Under the pieces are notes generated by a model. The model made no database searches. It was not told where the DNA came from and saw nothing but the letters and a program-made list of their open reading frames with translations. From Brasenia schreberi (taxonomy: Eukaryota > Streptophyta > Magnoliopsida > Nymphaeales > Cabombaceae), in contig JAYKKT010000076.1 in assembly GCA_036023115.1 (NCBI GenBank), positions 7,692,001 through 7,756,000 on the forward strand: a DNA stretch of 64,000 bases. The letters are read 5' to 3'. The position numbers were made by a program, and so were the translations under genes. Positions 43,796 through 56,995 of the stretch are shown in pieces; the stretch's first letter is position 1, and each line of letters begins with the position of its first letter.

Positions 43796-46738
43796 TAATT
43801 AGATGATAAACTGAACTGCGTCGTCTTTGTCCATTCAATCCTCAAACTCATCACAGCAAGAAAATAAGAGTTCGGTTCATGCAAAGATGCACTAATTAAC
43901 AAGTCTATCACCTCTAAACGAAGTCGTCTCACAGAATGATGCAGAAAGCACGTATCTCATAGCCTTGAGATTCATCTTGAAAGAGCCGTCTAGTTAATGG
44001 AGAAATATCAAGTTACGAAAGTTGAACAGTGAGACATGTCGAGGCCGTCGTAGAAATCGTCATGTTTTTTCGTGAAACTAATTTGGTCTTTTGTATCTTT
44101 TCCGATTCTGATAGGTAAGTTAGGCAGACCCCTACTTGATGCATCCCTGGGACGTTGAACTCGTGACCTCGAACTCGAACTTCTTTTGATTTCAACCACC
44201 GGGCCAGAAGAGTGGTGGATCTTTGTGTGTTGAGCGAATAAGATGATTCCTTTGGTCAGAGGAAAAAATTTAAGGGTTAAAAAGAAAACTTATTCCCATG
44301 TATAATTAGGTGTTTCGGTTTGTATACGCCATTGTTAACGAAACTTATTCTAAAACTAGCTAAGAAAACATGAATTTCCTCCAAAAGGAGAAGAAAATGA
44401 CTATCATTCTTTTGGGACCCGACAAGATAGCGACTTAAGTTGTCAATGGATTGATGGTTAATTCAAACCCAAATGCATATAGTTGGTCAATGCTGTCACT
44501 GCCAAGTTGTTTAAGTAATTGTCGAAAGGCTAAGCATGCGGAGGAAGATACTTGTTGGGGATTAAGGGGACCCATAGCAAGTTTAAATTTGGGGTTATAT
44601 GAGCCATTGCGGGACTTTAGGGTCCTTTCAAGCACTTTAATCATGATTAAAGAAACAGAATTAGTGCAGGAGGAAGCAGGCCCTCTAGTTTAAATTTCTA
44701 TAGATTCAGGTTCTTGACGAGCAAAGCCCAAGGGCCGAGACTGCTACCACCTTTTCAAGAGAAAGCCTTAAAGAACAAAGTTGCAACTATGGATGACAAT
44801 GGGCGATGACTGAGTGGATTGCTGTGCAGTGCATTTGAGAAACATTTTAGGTGAAAATACGTTGCGCTTTCATGTGAACACTTTTGCACCATGGTTCGGA
44901 ATAACTTCGGTTTATCGTAAATTGGAGATAATATTTTGGTTTATTTTCCTCACAATGTGGAACGTGTCACGTGGAGTAGATGACAACCTCTCGAGGTCAC
45001 ATCAGGTCCAGAAGTGATCAAAATATATTAGACAATATTCTAGTCTCTAACATTAATAAAGCTCATGATAGAGAAGATAGAAAAGGAAAAGATAAGAAAA
45101 TGTATCATTAATATTTCTATCCGAGTGTGCATAAATTATAATTATTAGACAATATGTAATCAAGAAGGTTATGTGTGTGTATTTATGATTGGAAATTAAG
45201 TAAAAATACTTAACTTTTCTCACATGAGTTCAAAGTGTTGATTTGGCTATTACTACATATGATTGTTTGAAAGAACGAGCCATAGATAAGAAGGTATTCT
45301 CTGTTACTTTAAGTAATGCTTTGCATAAGCATATTAAAGTCAACTTTTCTTACATAATTCTTTGTTATGTAATGATTTTTTTATATTCGTTACTATACCC
45401 ACATTTTAAATTTCATTGTTTAAGATGACTTTAAAGTTTAAAGAGGGCATCAAATATGTTAAAACATTAGATGTAACAAACATGTATTGATGTGAGAGTT
45501 GAACTACGTTTAAATGTAACAATTAGACGGAACTCGACATACATGATGCTTGACTAGATGAAACTCGACATACATGATGCTTGATATGTGTATTATATAT
45601 CATAAATTAGAGTATTTATATATATATTCTTCTCATTTAATTACTAATTAGTTGATCTACCTTTTCAGATAAAGATGAAACAATAGAGTTGCTCTTAAAG
45701 TCAATGGTTTCTAAAGAAATTTCTGCACAAGATTCAAATGCAATTGGTGATATTGATACGAACACTTGTGACCTTCTTTTATATTGACTGAGATGGTATT
45801 TTTTTTTGTTATTTTAAACTGCTGTATTGGAAACTTTAGAATTGATCGTTCATTCGTATTGACTGATGATTGTTACTAATGACGTCTAATGGCATCTTCA
45901 TATTTATTCGTCTGAATGTGTTCATGGAGTGAAAAATTTATGTAGCTTTGCCATGACATACACAAGGAAATGAAGTTTCATTGCTGTTGACTATTGAGTA
46001 TGATTGACTTCATGTGATTGGCTGATTCCTAATGAGTCGTGACTTATTCGACATGTTTCCTTCCCATATGAAGCATGTTATCTTATTAATATTGCATTCT
46101 CATTGTTGTTGAGTATGATTCACTTTGTGTTGCTTGTTGATCTTGTGCAGTCATGTTTTTACATTCCTCCTCTGCTCCAACCAAAGGAAAATTATGTCTA
46201 GAATACCTCTTGATTAGTAATATGTTGCTTATGTTTTTATTTTTAAGGGCATCCTGTTGCCCCAAAAGTATGATAGTTCTCTCTCTCTCACACACATAGA
46301 AATTTATTAATTGTTCCTCTCTAAATGTACGAAGCAATTGGGACTCTTTAAGGTCAATGGTTGCGATTGCAGCCGTGCTAATGATGCTCTCTAACAAAAT
46401 GATGGAGAGCAGTTTGTCGGTATACATTTGTAATTCATAAATTATTGCTTTTGGATTGTTAGTGTTCCTTTTGTGATTGTCAATTTGTAATTCTCATTGA
46501 ATAAATGATGCTTGTTTATTTTTTGTATTATGAATATGTTTATGATATCAAAGGTTTTTGTTGCTTTACCTTGAAATTGCAGTTTCATTGCTTTTGAGTA
46601 TAATTCACTTTGTATGATTAGTAGGTTTCTAGTGACTTATCAAAGCAATATAAATATACGTGGATCAATCTGGCCCGGCCCATGGCCCATTAAGGGCTAG
46701 GCTGGCCCACATTTTACATGGGCCGCAAAGGGCTAGGG
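43796..46738. other. Upstream region of the intact gene, no gene seen
   Basis: This is the most complete version of the upstream block. It holds the 31-bp two-copy repeat (about 45534-45590), three related segments of about 40 bp (45977, 46096, 46584), short CT/CA tracts and the GGCCCA/TGGGCC cluster (46657-46730). Open stretches are shared by paralogues but not kept in frame. Confidence 0.6.
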
Positions 46739-47341
46739 CCGAGCATCTGTACCAATTGCCCAAGAGCAAATACCGCAGTGACACAAGTACCATTGACGCA
46801 ACCAACCGCTCATTGCCCTCCTGGTTTGGCTTAGTTTGTAGGTGTGCAGTCAGCTCGAGTATAGGCAAGTTCAACTCAACTCGAACAGAAATGTTGAGCT
46901 CGAGGTTCAATGTTTGAGCTCGATCTAGGACCAAATCTACTTAGATCGAGCTTCATTATAGAAGCTCAATCTTTTTGAGCTTGAAATAACCTTTAAGAAG
47001 ATGTTGAAAAATTCCTTAATGTTTGAGAGCATTGAAGTTTGTCGAAGAAATTCTGATAAGGGACCGGAGTGTGTGGTTCTGCAAGATGGTTTCATGAATT
47101 GTATACTTTCTACCAAAAGGGCTTAATAAGGTTTTGATACTGCCTGTTCTAAGATGGTTTTGGGTCTCAACCGATAGAAAACAATAAAAAGTTAAAAAAA
47201 TTCAAATTTATAGAAAAACCGAACCGGTTTCGGTTTCATGAAAGGTGAAACTGAAACCCAACCGAGTGGTCTCCAATTCCAAGCCCAGTTCCTGGCCTGG
47301 TTTGGTTTTCGTTGGAACGCCAAACCGAGTGGTCTCCAATT
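46739..47341. repeat. AGCTCGA-rich segment, copy 3, truncated
   Basis: Same element as 35309-36160, but it breaks at about 47323. The 17 bases CCGAGTGGTCTCCAATT are repeated there before the sequence jumps to the block that follows. Confidence 0.6.
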
Positions 47342-48432
47342 AACAAGGAAATGAAGTTTCATTGCTGTTGACTATTGAGTATGATTGACTTCGTGTGATT
47401 GGCTGATTCCTAATGAGTTGTGACTTATTCGACATGTTTCCTTCCCATATGAAGCATGTTATCTTATTAATATTGCATTCTCATTGTTGTTGAGTATGAT
47501 TCACTTTGTGTTGCTTGTTGATCTTGTGCAGTCATGTTTTTACATTCCACCTCTGCTCCAACCAAAGGAAAATTATGTCTAGAATACCTCTTGATTAGTA
47601 ATATGTTGCTTATGTTTTTATTTTTTAGGGCATCCTTTTGCCCCAAAAGTATGATAGTTCTCTCTCTCTCACACACACATACAAATTTATTAATTGTTCC
47701 TCTCTAAATGCATGAAGCAATTGGGACTCGATGCACCTTGGAGCAAAAGGAATTTAGAAGATCAGTTGAGACTTGTCTTGTTTGAAGCCTAGAAACAACT
47801 TTGTTTCTCTAAAATCACAAGGCTCTCTCGATGTAGGTGACTCTAATTGCGAGTATTGGGCCTTTTGGCCCTATGACAGCTTGATCATTTAGATGTATTG
47901 AAGATGTAAATATCTTATAGATGTCTATAATTGTGAAGTGTAGAGCGAAAGCTGGAACTGGCAGTGAACCCCAAAATCGTGCTTCCAACCATTTGGTGTC
48001 ATAGCTAAGAAAATTATCTTTTCTCGAATCTGTCTACCTGACTAACCCGTCAATGGTTGCAATTGCAGCCATGCTAATGATGCTCTCTAACAAAATGATG
48101 GAGAGCAGTTTGTCGGTATACATTTGTAATTCATAATTTATTGCTTTTGGATTGTTAGTGTTCCTTTTGTGATTGTCAATTTGTAATTCTCATTGAATAA
48201 ATGATGCTTGTTTATTTTCTGTGTTATGAATGTGTTTATGAAATCAAAGGTTTTTATTGCTTTGCCTTGAAATTGTTGTTTCTTTGCTTTTGAGTATAAT
48301 TCACTTTGTATGATTAGTAGGTTTCTAGTGACTTATCAAAGCAATATAAATATATGTGGGTCAATCTGGCCCGGCCCATGGCCCATTAAGGGCTGGGCTG
48401 GCCCACATTTTACATGGGCCCAAAAGGGCTAG
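47342..48432. repeat. Partial tandem copy of the upstream block, with insertion
   Basis: Repeats 45962-46738 in direct orientation, split by about 320 bp of foreign sequence (47729-48048) that replaces TTTAAG of the parent. The open stretch 47467-47676 is part of the duplicated non-coding block. Confidence 0.85.
47729..48048. mobile_element. Possible LTR-retrotransposon scrap
   Basis: About 320 bp found nowhere else in the window. Near its right end it reads CATTTGGTGTCATAGCTAAG, which resembles the copia primer site (TTGGTATCAGAGC). It may be an LTR end plus leader. There is no open frame and no target duplication. Confidence 0.3.
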
Positions 48433-49300
48433 GGCCGAGCATCTGTATCAATTGCCCAAGAGCAAATACCGCGGTGACACAAGGACCATTGACGCAACCA
48501 ACCTTTCATTGCCCTCCTGGTTTGGCTTAGTTTGTAGGGGTGCAGTCAAGCTAAGTTCAGCTCGAGTATAGGCAAGTTCAACTCAACTCGAACAGAAATG
48601 TTGAGCTCGAGGTTCAATGTTTGAGCTCGAACTAGGACCAAATCCACTTAGATCAAGCTTCATTATAGAAGCTCAATCTTTTTGAGCTTGAAATAACCTT
48701 TAAGAAGATGTTGAAAAATTCCTTACTGTATGAGAGCATTGAAATTTGTCGAAGAAATTCTGATAAGGGACTGGATTGTGTGGTTCTGCAAGAAGCAATT
48801 TGAGTCAAAATGGTTTCATGAATTGTATACTTTCTACCAAAAGGGCTTAATAAGGTTTTGATACTACCTATTCCAAGATGGTTTAGGGTCTCAACCGCTA
48901 GAAAACAATAAAAAATATAAAAAATTCAAATTTATAGAAAAACCAAAGCGGTTTCGGTTTCATGAAAGGTGAAACTGAAACCCAACCGAGTGGTCCTCAA
49001 TTCCAAGCCCAGTTCCTGGCCTGGTTTGGTTTTGGTTGGAACGCCAAACCGATTTGAAACCAACCATGTTTAAGGCATTCTTTGACATTGCAGTCAATGC
49101 ATAATATCTCTATGTTTATAGCTCTTTCTAACGCCTCATTTGTTCTTTGCCTTCAATGAGAGACTGATTTAAATTTTTTAATGACCATACCATGCAATTT
49201 TTGAGCCCCAATATTGATGAGCTCTCACCAACACTTAGCTTGTTTGCATATCGGGCTTGAGTTAATCTTATCTCGACCTGAGTAGGACTGAGCTGAGTTT
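48433..49300. repeat. AGCTCGA-rich segment, copy 4
   Basis: Full-length version, with an extra AAGCAATTTGAGTCAAAA block near 48791 that the other copies lack. Empty CCGAG site at its left end. Confidence 0.6.
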
Positions 49301-50739
49301 GAGCTGTCATGAAAGTGATCTTGGTGGGTATCTTACATGTAGCTCAATGCATTTACTCTCCTTGATGACAAGACTCTAGTGGTAGATAGAAATTCAAAGT
49401 GACATAATAGCCTACGATAGTACAAATCTGATTTTTCTCGTAACTCTAAAAAACACTATTTTCAATGATTAAAACCATCGGAGAAGCCATTTGAGATAGT
49501 TTCAACCAAGAGGAGTAAGTCAAAACCTAGGAAAATATCTGCCAAAAATACGACAGAAGAATTCCCAAAAGACCTCAAAAATACATGGATAACTTTAAGA
49601 AAGAACCTACCAGGTCGAAATGGTGGAGAAAAATGCATTTCCAGCAACTGACCGAATAATCGAAAATGTTTTGTTGAACCGCCAGGAATAAATTTCCAGT
49701 ATTAGAAATTTTTGCTCAGAAATAAGTAAAGCATTGAAATAAATTTTTGAAACCATTGGGAAAATCTTTTATTGCGATGATTCAAATGTCTCAAATATTA
49801 TTTCACATGCTTATACTAACCGCCACAAATAATGTATGAGAATCATTCAAAAAAGATATTTGCGGTACTTAAACCGCTAGGATATGTTTAGCAAAGAATC
49901 GCTAGAAATATACTTGCACTTGTAATTCAATGGTTTTAATCTATCACAAATTAATTTTATTTATTTATTTTGGGAATAGGATTCCATCATATTCCCTGAT
50001 ATACAATATCAAATAATCAAAGTACAACTTACCTTGCAAATTAATATATTTAGATATAAAAGTATCATGAAAATAACTAAAGTAACAAACATTTGTAAAG
50101 TTTTCACAATTAGCCACATATACCAAAGTAATGAGGATAATACAAGTGTCGTATAGGGCCGAATATAAAATATATCAAGTCCAATATAGCCAAATAGCTA
50201 GGCTAATTTGAAAAGGAGTACATAAATGCCATGCAGGCTAAATATAAGAAGATCAATACCAATGTTTATCCTCAAGGAAATTCTAATGCGTGAGAGATCG
50301 CAGTCAATCATCTCTAACATTTTTTGTATTCCGTGCTTACTGTAATAGCATATTAAAACATAAGTATTGAAAGATATAAATGACCACCATTATGAAAGTA
50401 ATATATAATAGAAAAGTTTAATTTCTTGTATTATCTAACAATCATAAAATTAAATGCTAAAAATACTATGTGATGCAATATTCCCACAATAGTCAATAGT
50501 ACAAATTTGAAGCAATATAACAAAGAACTGCTCTCATATGGAACATTGTTTCAAATGCCATGTATATAGATGATTACAACCCCACACATATAAGATAGTG
50601 AAGGATTACTACAAGGGTAGATGATTACTTGGATGATCGTTGTTGTACATAACTATGTAATCCTACTAAGTCATGCACCATGTGGCATATCTTCATGACT
50701 TAAAAGATAAATTTGTCATGATTTAGTATGCTATACAAA

Positions 50740-50790
<51 letters not shown>

Positions 50791-51688
50791 TTATAGTATA
50801 TGAGATTTGCTTGAGCATCCATTCTTTGTTATACAATAACATTGAGAAAGTTTCCCAAAGGCATCCTCTAATAATGTCATTCAATTTCATAGGGATCAAT
50901 TCCATGTTGCCTTCTCTTAGAAAAAAGGTTTTCTTGGATGAACCTTGGATTAAAGTCGTCTAGAATAAAAGCCACACCAGGGTTGTTGAGGTGATTTGCA
51001 GGCACTATGGTTGGCTTGCTTTCCATCTTCCAAGTTAGGTGTCTTCTAGCCCAGTGATTTTGCGAATTTGTTGTTTAGTCCTATATTTGTTGTCTTAATT
51101 GTATCAAACTTTTGTTTCCTTACATGTCTAATTGCACAGTAAACCAGAACTCCTTAGCTCTAGGATTAAGCTACAAGCCCTTCTCGTTGAAGTTCTTGGG
51201 TTTAAAGGTAAAACCACAGGCATTTAAAACTTAAAAATCCAAATTTCCATTTCTAATACAAGCGCATGTAATCATCAAAACATCTCATATTATGCTCCAA
51301 AAGGCAAAGAGAATACTTACCAATATCGAAATGCCAAAACCCAACTTTATAGAATTACATGTGCACACACTGAATCTTTAATGCTTTCAATCTTGACATT
51401 AGAAAATCATAAAAATATGTTCATGCACAATGGCAGATCGACATTGTGGCCTGAAATTTTAGAAAATTTTGAATTAAGTATCAAACTTTTCAAAGCAATT
51501 TGAAAAATTTAAAACCTCTCAACTTGAACTTGAGGTTCGCTCCACCCAATGCAAATTTCTGCATCCATTGGGTTCTTATTTGTAACAGAGTAGGCTGTTA
51601 TATTGTCAATCACCTTACAGTGCTGGTATTTTAGATTTTGTTTGTGTAAAAGCACTTTTCATACATTGTCTAACACTATGGGTCACCT
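49301..51688. other. Duplicated intergenic segment, no gene seen
   Basis: Paralogue of 36161-38545. The (AT)n tract at 50743-50788 has about 23 units against 11 in the other two copies. Nothing coding is supported. Confidence 0.6.
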
Positions 51689-51826
51689 ATGGAGACAAGC
51701 ACGGCCTTTCAGGTTGTGCTCTTGTTCGTGTTTTTGGTGCAATACTTCATGTGCAAAGTTGGTGCTTTAGAGTCAAAGGTCATAGAGATGCACACTAAAA
51801 TCAAACCCCCTAGTGCATGCAAGTGA
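51689..51826 (+). CDS. Small secreted-type ORF, 45 codons, unassigned
   Basis: Same frame as 38546-38695: METSTAFQVVLLFVFLVQYF, then ESKVIEMHTKIKPPSACK and TGA. The stop comes from bases lost in the other copies by a 35-bp deletion, so this shorter form is probably ancestral. The hydrophobic N-terminus is unchanged. No family is recognised. Confidence 0.35.
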   Translation: METSTAFQVVLLFVFLVQYFMCKVGALESKVIEMHTKIKPPSACK

Positions 51827-51925
51827 AAAAATTAGGCAAACATTGCAAGCATTGTTGAAATTACAACCATGAGTGCAAAATGAAGGCAACCATCTAACCA
51901 TTTTTTTTCTCTAGTCTTTTTTACA

Positions 51926-52219
51926 AGGAAAGACAGTATACATAATGAGGTTATTAGAAATAAGTTGAGAGTAATGCCATAATTAGGAAAATCGATTAAG
52001 AATGTGACCAAAGGAAGCTAAAGTAACAAGGTATAAAAAACTAGATTATAAAAATATTAAAGAGAAAGAGAAAGACCACAAAAGTGTTAAAAAAATAATA
52101 AAGAATGATCTAGCTCATGTTGAGTTAACATGACATATGATAGGGCCACATGGAAACAAAGAATTCACATAGTAGACCCATCTAGTATTGGAAAAGATTT
52201 AATTGTTGTTGTTGTTGTA
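51926..52219 (+). mobile_element. RTE LINE 3' fragment with tail
   Basis: Matches 495-823 through the 3' end and finishes with ATTGTTGTTGTTGTTGTAG, the TTG tail. The first half is shared with the shorter copies at 38.7, 56.9 and 62.9 kb. Confidence 0.85.
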
Positions 52220-52384
52220 GAATGGGGCAGTTGAAGGTAGGCGCATGCCCCAAGTATCGTACTCATGACCTTCAACTTGTGCTTGAAATACACCATGCGA
52301 GAAATATTTTACTAAATGTAGCATACGCAAAAATAAATTGTTAATAAGGAATTAAAATCTCTCACCCAAAAACTCCAAGAATAG

Positions 52385-54496
52385 GGCCTTCATCCTTATG
52401 GCCTATGTTAAATTGTTATCTAGCTTATCTCTGGATTGATCAAGGATCTTTGCATGTGAAATAGATCCCCACCTCCTTAGATGACATGGGTTGGGTTTTT
52501 TTTCAAACCACATCTCATATGGTATATTAAATAAAGCCTTACATGATATTTTATTGAGTTTGTACATAGCTATAATTGTTGCTTCTCCCCAAAATATCCT
52601 TGGTAGAGAAGCATCAATTAACATTTACCTTATAATATTTAATAAAGTCTTATTATATGTTTCGGATACACGATTCTATTGAGGTGTACTGGGCATTATA
52701 TTTTGTTTTGCAACACCAAAGTGTTTACAGAATTTCATAAATTCTGTAGAGGTATATTTACCACCTCCATTTGATCTTAAAACTTTAATTGAATGCCCTA
52801 GTTGATTTTGAACTTCTACTTATATTTTTTAAAAGCTTAAAGTGCCTCAAATTTATGTCCTAAGAGATATAAATACTTATATCTCGAGCAATGATCGATA
52901 AAGGTTATAAAATAAATCTTTCCTCGATGTGACCTTACTCTCAAGGGTCTAAATAAATCCATGTGAATGACCTCGAACAGGGTTGTTGCCCTTGTTGTCT
53001 CTTTGTGAAAAACTTTTATTCTGATTTTTCCTTGTATACAAGCTTCACACTTGTTGAAAGTATTTTCTAAAATCTTAATAGTAAGTCAAAGTTGATAATT
53101 TCCTTAACTTTTTCAAACTTATATGCCCAAGGTGTTTATGCAATACATTCACATCAACATTAAATGCACAATCAATATAAGCAAAACGACTTTTATTCTT
53201 ATTAATTTAAATATGAATAGTCCATGTTCTACATCAAATTCTCCAAAAAAAACTCTCCCATGTCTCTCCATAGTCAACTTGATAGAACAAACTTTACCTC
53301 AAAACCTTTTTTCACCAAAATAGGGACCAAAACTAGATTGCGCCTTATAAATGACACAATCAATACATTAGTCAATACAATTGGTATGGTTTGTATAAAT
53401 ATTGTAAATGATCCAATACCCAGAACATCCGAAAAAGTATTATTTCCCATGTGCACCCGGTGTTCTCCTAGTTCGTACTCCTTTAGATCCATTGCCCATT
53501 TTTTCATCTTCGAGATATGTCTAATTGCTCTAGAGTTAATCCACCAACCAGTCACCTGATGGTCCATATAAACATATTGCGATATCATGTAGATTATGTC
53601 CTACTTCTCTAATTGTTCGCGTTGTAGGTTGTTTCCTCCTCTCTTATTGTTGCGGCAATCTCTCATAGTGTCCCATTTTTCAACAGTTGAAACACTTGAC
53701 CCGAAAAATGGTTTTTTGTGTTTTCTTAATTGATTGACATCCCATTTTGTTATTTTTGTGAAGCTTTCTGTTTGATTTATTTCTTCTTTGGTTGGGTTTG
53801 GAAATAGACCCTATCTCATCTTCTACTAGTAACAATTTTTCTTTTCTGTGTTTACTCATATGTTCTTGCTCAGTTGTTAGTTATAGGGGCAATTCAGAAA
53901 TATTGACTTCAGGCCATAGTCTAAACTTTCATGTTTGGAAGTTTAGACCGTTTAACTTTCCTGTCTTTGCTAGTTTTGACACACATATTGTAGAGCTCAT
54001 TTTTATGTCTTCGACAATTATAACAAACAAACGGTCTAAAAAGAAAATATTTGTCAAGCAACAAAACACAAATAACATAACTCTAATTAGCACGATGCAA
54101 AAGATAAAAAAGATGAGCTAAAAATAACTCATTTTTAATATAAAAAGTAGTTGGGATAACTCTGTAATTTTTTACAAAAAAAATTCCTGCCTTTGTTAAT
54201 TTCCAAAACACTAGGGTTAAATGAATCACTTTATCTCTTTGTTCGTTTTGGTAATTTTTCAGAAAGATCAAGGACAGAACAATAACCTAGTGTTTGGTAT
54301 TTTTGAAAATTCGTCACTCATCGGAGGTAAATTCATAATTTTTCCCTTAGTCCTATTTCGTAATTTCCTTAAAAGGGCAAGGACAAATCTATCTTTTGAC
54401 ATAGTGATAGTATTGTAATAAATTTGACCGGAAAGGACACAAAAGTAACTTAATATCCTATTTTTTTTAATTTTCTAGAGGGCAAAACAGTCTTTT
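52385..54496 (-). mobile_element. Copia fragment: leader, gag, protease, integrase
   Basis: The longest of the minus-strand copia remains, the reverse of about 10035-12600 of the element at 9487-15000. Integrase: MLIDASLPRIFWGEATIIAM and NIPYEMWFEKKPN (52403-52624). Protease: TGWWINSRAIRHISKMKKWA near 53560, where the active-site Asp and Gly are replaced (INSRA for DSGA). Gag start and zinc knuckle lie near 53650-54030. Reverse transcriptase and LTRs are missing. The sequence at 52220-52384 between it and the LINE tail is unassigned. Confidence 0.88.
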
Positions 54497-54785
54497 ACCT
54501 TTTCAACTTAGTAATAAATTAGTATTTGGGTTTTGCAGGCATTCACATTGCTGTCACAGTAATGCTTGTGAAACACATTATTCATGGCGACTCCATTGAA
54601 GACGATACCCTTGGAAAAACCATTTTTGCTCTTTGGCCACGATTTTATCCTTAATCCACTGGTGGAACACTTGAAAACATTATTCTTCACCACAACGTTT
54701 TGCAAGCGGGCATGACGTTTTTCCTAAGCTATCAATACTGCCACTAAAACAAGTCAAAGTTACATGATTAAGAAAAGAACATAAT
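54497..54785 (-). pseudogene. Diverged polygalacturonase exon-3 fragment
   Basis: The best-kept of the four: 54508-54705 reads VVVKNNVFKCSTSGLRIKSW, then SKGIVFNGVAMNNV and [11 protein letters not shown], with RIK intact. A frameshift lies nearer the exon start. The acceptor GGCAG is kept. No other exons adjoin it. Confidence 0.88.
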
Positions 54786-55917
54786 TGTAATTCAAATTCT
54801 TAACTCCATTCAAGCATAAGTAATTGTATTGATGCGTTGGAAGGCCCAAGACTCGACTTCTAATAACTCAACCTCTACTTCCAACTCAACAATCCCTTTA
54901 AACTTATTTTTGCTTCCAGCCTTCGTATCAAGTAAATGTTTAATTTAAGCTCCTCACCATTGTTCCACCCGGTTGCCTCCAATCATCTGGTAGGTCGAGT
55001 TCCACTCTTCTGGGTCTTGTAAACAACAATATTTGATCTACCATCAATTGGATTTCATTTCTTTATCTGTAATGAAGTAAGAATATTGGAACAAGGGAGT
55101 TGACATATTCATCTATACTGAATTTGTAATAACATGAAGACAACATATATTTTTTAAGGTACGAACAAAGTTGATCATATTCTTTCATTTGAAAATCTTA
55201 ATGCTGGTTGATTTCTGAATTTGCATAACGCTTGGTTTTCTCTTAAATACTTTTTGAATGATGAAAAACAAGACCGCATGAAGAGACGAAAACCACATCT
55301 ATTGAGATGGATAGATTGAGGTTAAAGTTGAAGATGAAGGTTCTTTTGATTGAACCCCCTAGCCAGGAGGATAATAGATTTCTTTCACGAGCTAACATGG
55401 TGTTCCCTTTAGTTAAAGCACAGAACTTTAAGCACTAGGGAGTTTGTCTTCTAATTAGATGTTTCAGTTGGTATATGCCACGGTTAATGGTGTTCCACTT
55501 ACAAGGGGCTGGCCAAAGGCAGGTATACATGCTCTGAAATCGAACTCACGATCTGCATCTTGTGAACAACATGCCATTCCAGAAGAACAAACGCCCGGAG
55601 TGCATACTTTATTCTAAAAACTAGCTAGAAAACATTAATTGCCCAAACATGCAAGATCCAGAGTTCAACTGGCAGGGCACCCAGATTCCCTTGTGCTGGT
55701 GGGAAGGGGAGATGTGTGAATGTGTATGTCACCCTTCAGCCTCCTGTTGTGAGAAAAAAGGATCAGCGTGCCGGAAGTGGCACTTGTCCTGGATTAATGG
55801 AACCCATAAAAGGACCAATCTCTAGAGGACGATTCAATCTGTGGACCAAAAATCATATCCAGATCTTGTTTCAATCTTAACTGCCCATACTGGGGCATGT
55901 ACCAAAAAGGTTTTTCG
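54786..55917. other. Old diverged relative of the polygalacturonase upstream region
   Basis: Nearly the same as 40081-41195. It ends in a patchwork junction at 55918-55936. Confidence 0.55.
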
Positions 55918-55936
55918 AGGCCCCCCTAGCCAGGAG

Positions 55937-56651
55937 TCAATTTCCTTTGTTGAGGTGATTTGCAGGCACTATGGTTGGCTTGCTTTCCATCTTCCAAGTT
56001 AGGTGTCTTCTGGCCCCGTGATTTTGCGAATTTGTTGTTTAGTCCTATATTTGTTGTCTTAATTGTATCAAACTTTTGTTTCCTTACATGTCCAATTGCA
56101 CAGTAAACCATAACTCCTTAGCTCTAGGATTAAGCTACAAGCCCTTTTCGTTGAAGTTCTTCGGTTTAAAGGTAAAACCACTGGCATTTAAAACTTAAAA
56201 TCCAAATTTCCGTTTCTAATACATGCGCTTGTAATCATCAAAACATCTCATATTATGCTCCAAAAGGCAAAGAGAATACTTACCAATATCGAAATGCCAA
56301 AACCCAACTTTATAGAATTACATGTGCACACATTGAATCTTTAATGCTTTCAATCTTGACATTAGAAAATCATAAAAATATGTTCATGCACAATGGCAGA
56401 TCGACATTGTGGCCTGAAATTTTAGAAAATTTTGAATTAAGTATCAAACTTTTCAAAGCAATTTGAAAAATTTAAAACCTCTCAACTTGAACTTGAGGTT
56501 CGCTCCACCCAATGCAAATTTCTGCATCCACTTGGTTCTTATTTGTAACAGAGTAGGCTGTTATATTGTCAGTCACCTTACAATGCTGATATTTTAGGTT
56601 TTGTTTGTGTAAAAGCACTTTTCGTACATTGTCTAACACTACGGGTCACCT
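55937..56651. other. Duplicated intergenic segment (start of the right-hand repeat)
   Basis: Matches 37831-38545 and 61938-62651 with about eight single-base differences in the first 850 bp. No gene. Confidence 0.6.
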
Positions 56652-56801
56652 ATGGCGACAAGCACAGCCTTTCAGGTTGTGCTCTTATTCGTGTTTTTGG
56701 TGCAATACTTCATGTGCAAAGTTGGTGCTTTAGAGTCAAAGGTCATAGAGATGCACACTAAAATCAAACCACCTGGTGCATTGTTGAAATTACAACCATG
56801 A
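56652..56801 (+). CDS. Small secreted-type ORF, 49 codons, unassigned
   Basis: Same protein as 38546-38695; one silent base change (TTG to TTA, Leu) lies within it. No family is recognised. Confidence 0.3.
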   Translation: MATSTAFQVVLLFVFLVQYFMCKVGALESKVIEMHTKIKPPGALLKLQP

Positions 56802-56852
56802 GTGCAAAATGAAGGCAACCATCTAACCATTTTTTTTCTCAGTCTTTTTTAC

Positions 56853-56995
56853 AAGGAAAGACAGTATACATAATGAGGTTATTAGAAATAAGTTGAGAGT
56901 AATGCCATAATGAGGAAAATCGTTTAAGAATGTGATCAAAGGAAGCTAAAGTAACAAGGTATAAAAAACTAGATTATAAAAATATTAAAGAGAAG
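56853..56995 (+). mobile_element. RTE LINE fragment
   Basis: Identical copy of 38747-38889 within the duplicated unit. Confidence 0.8.
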
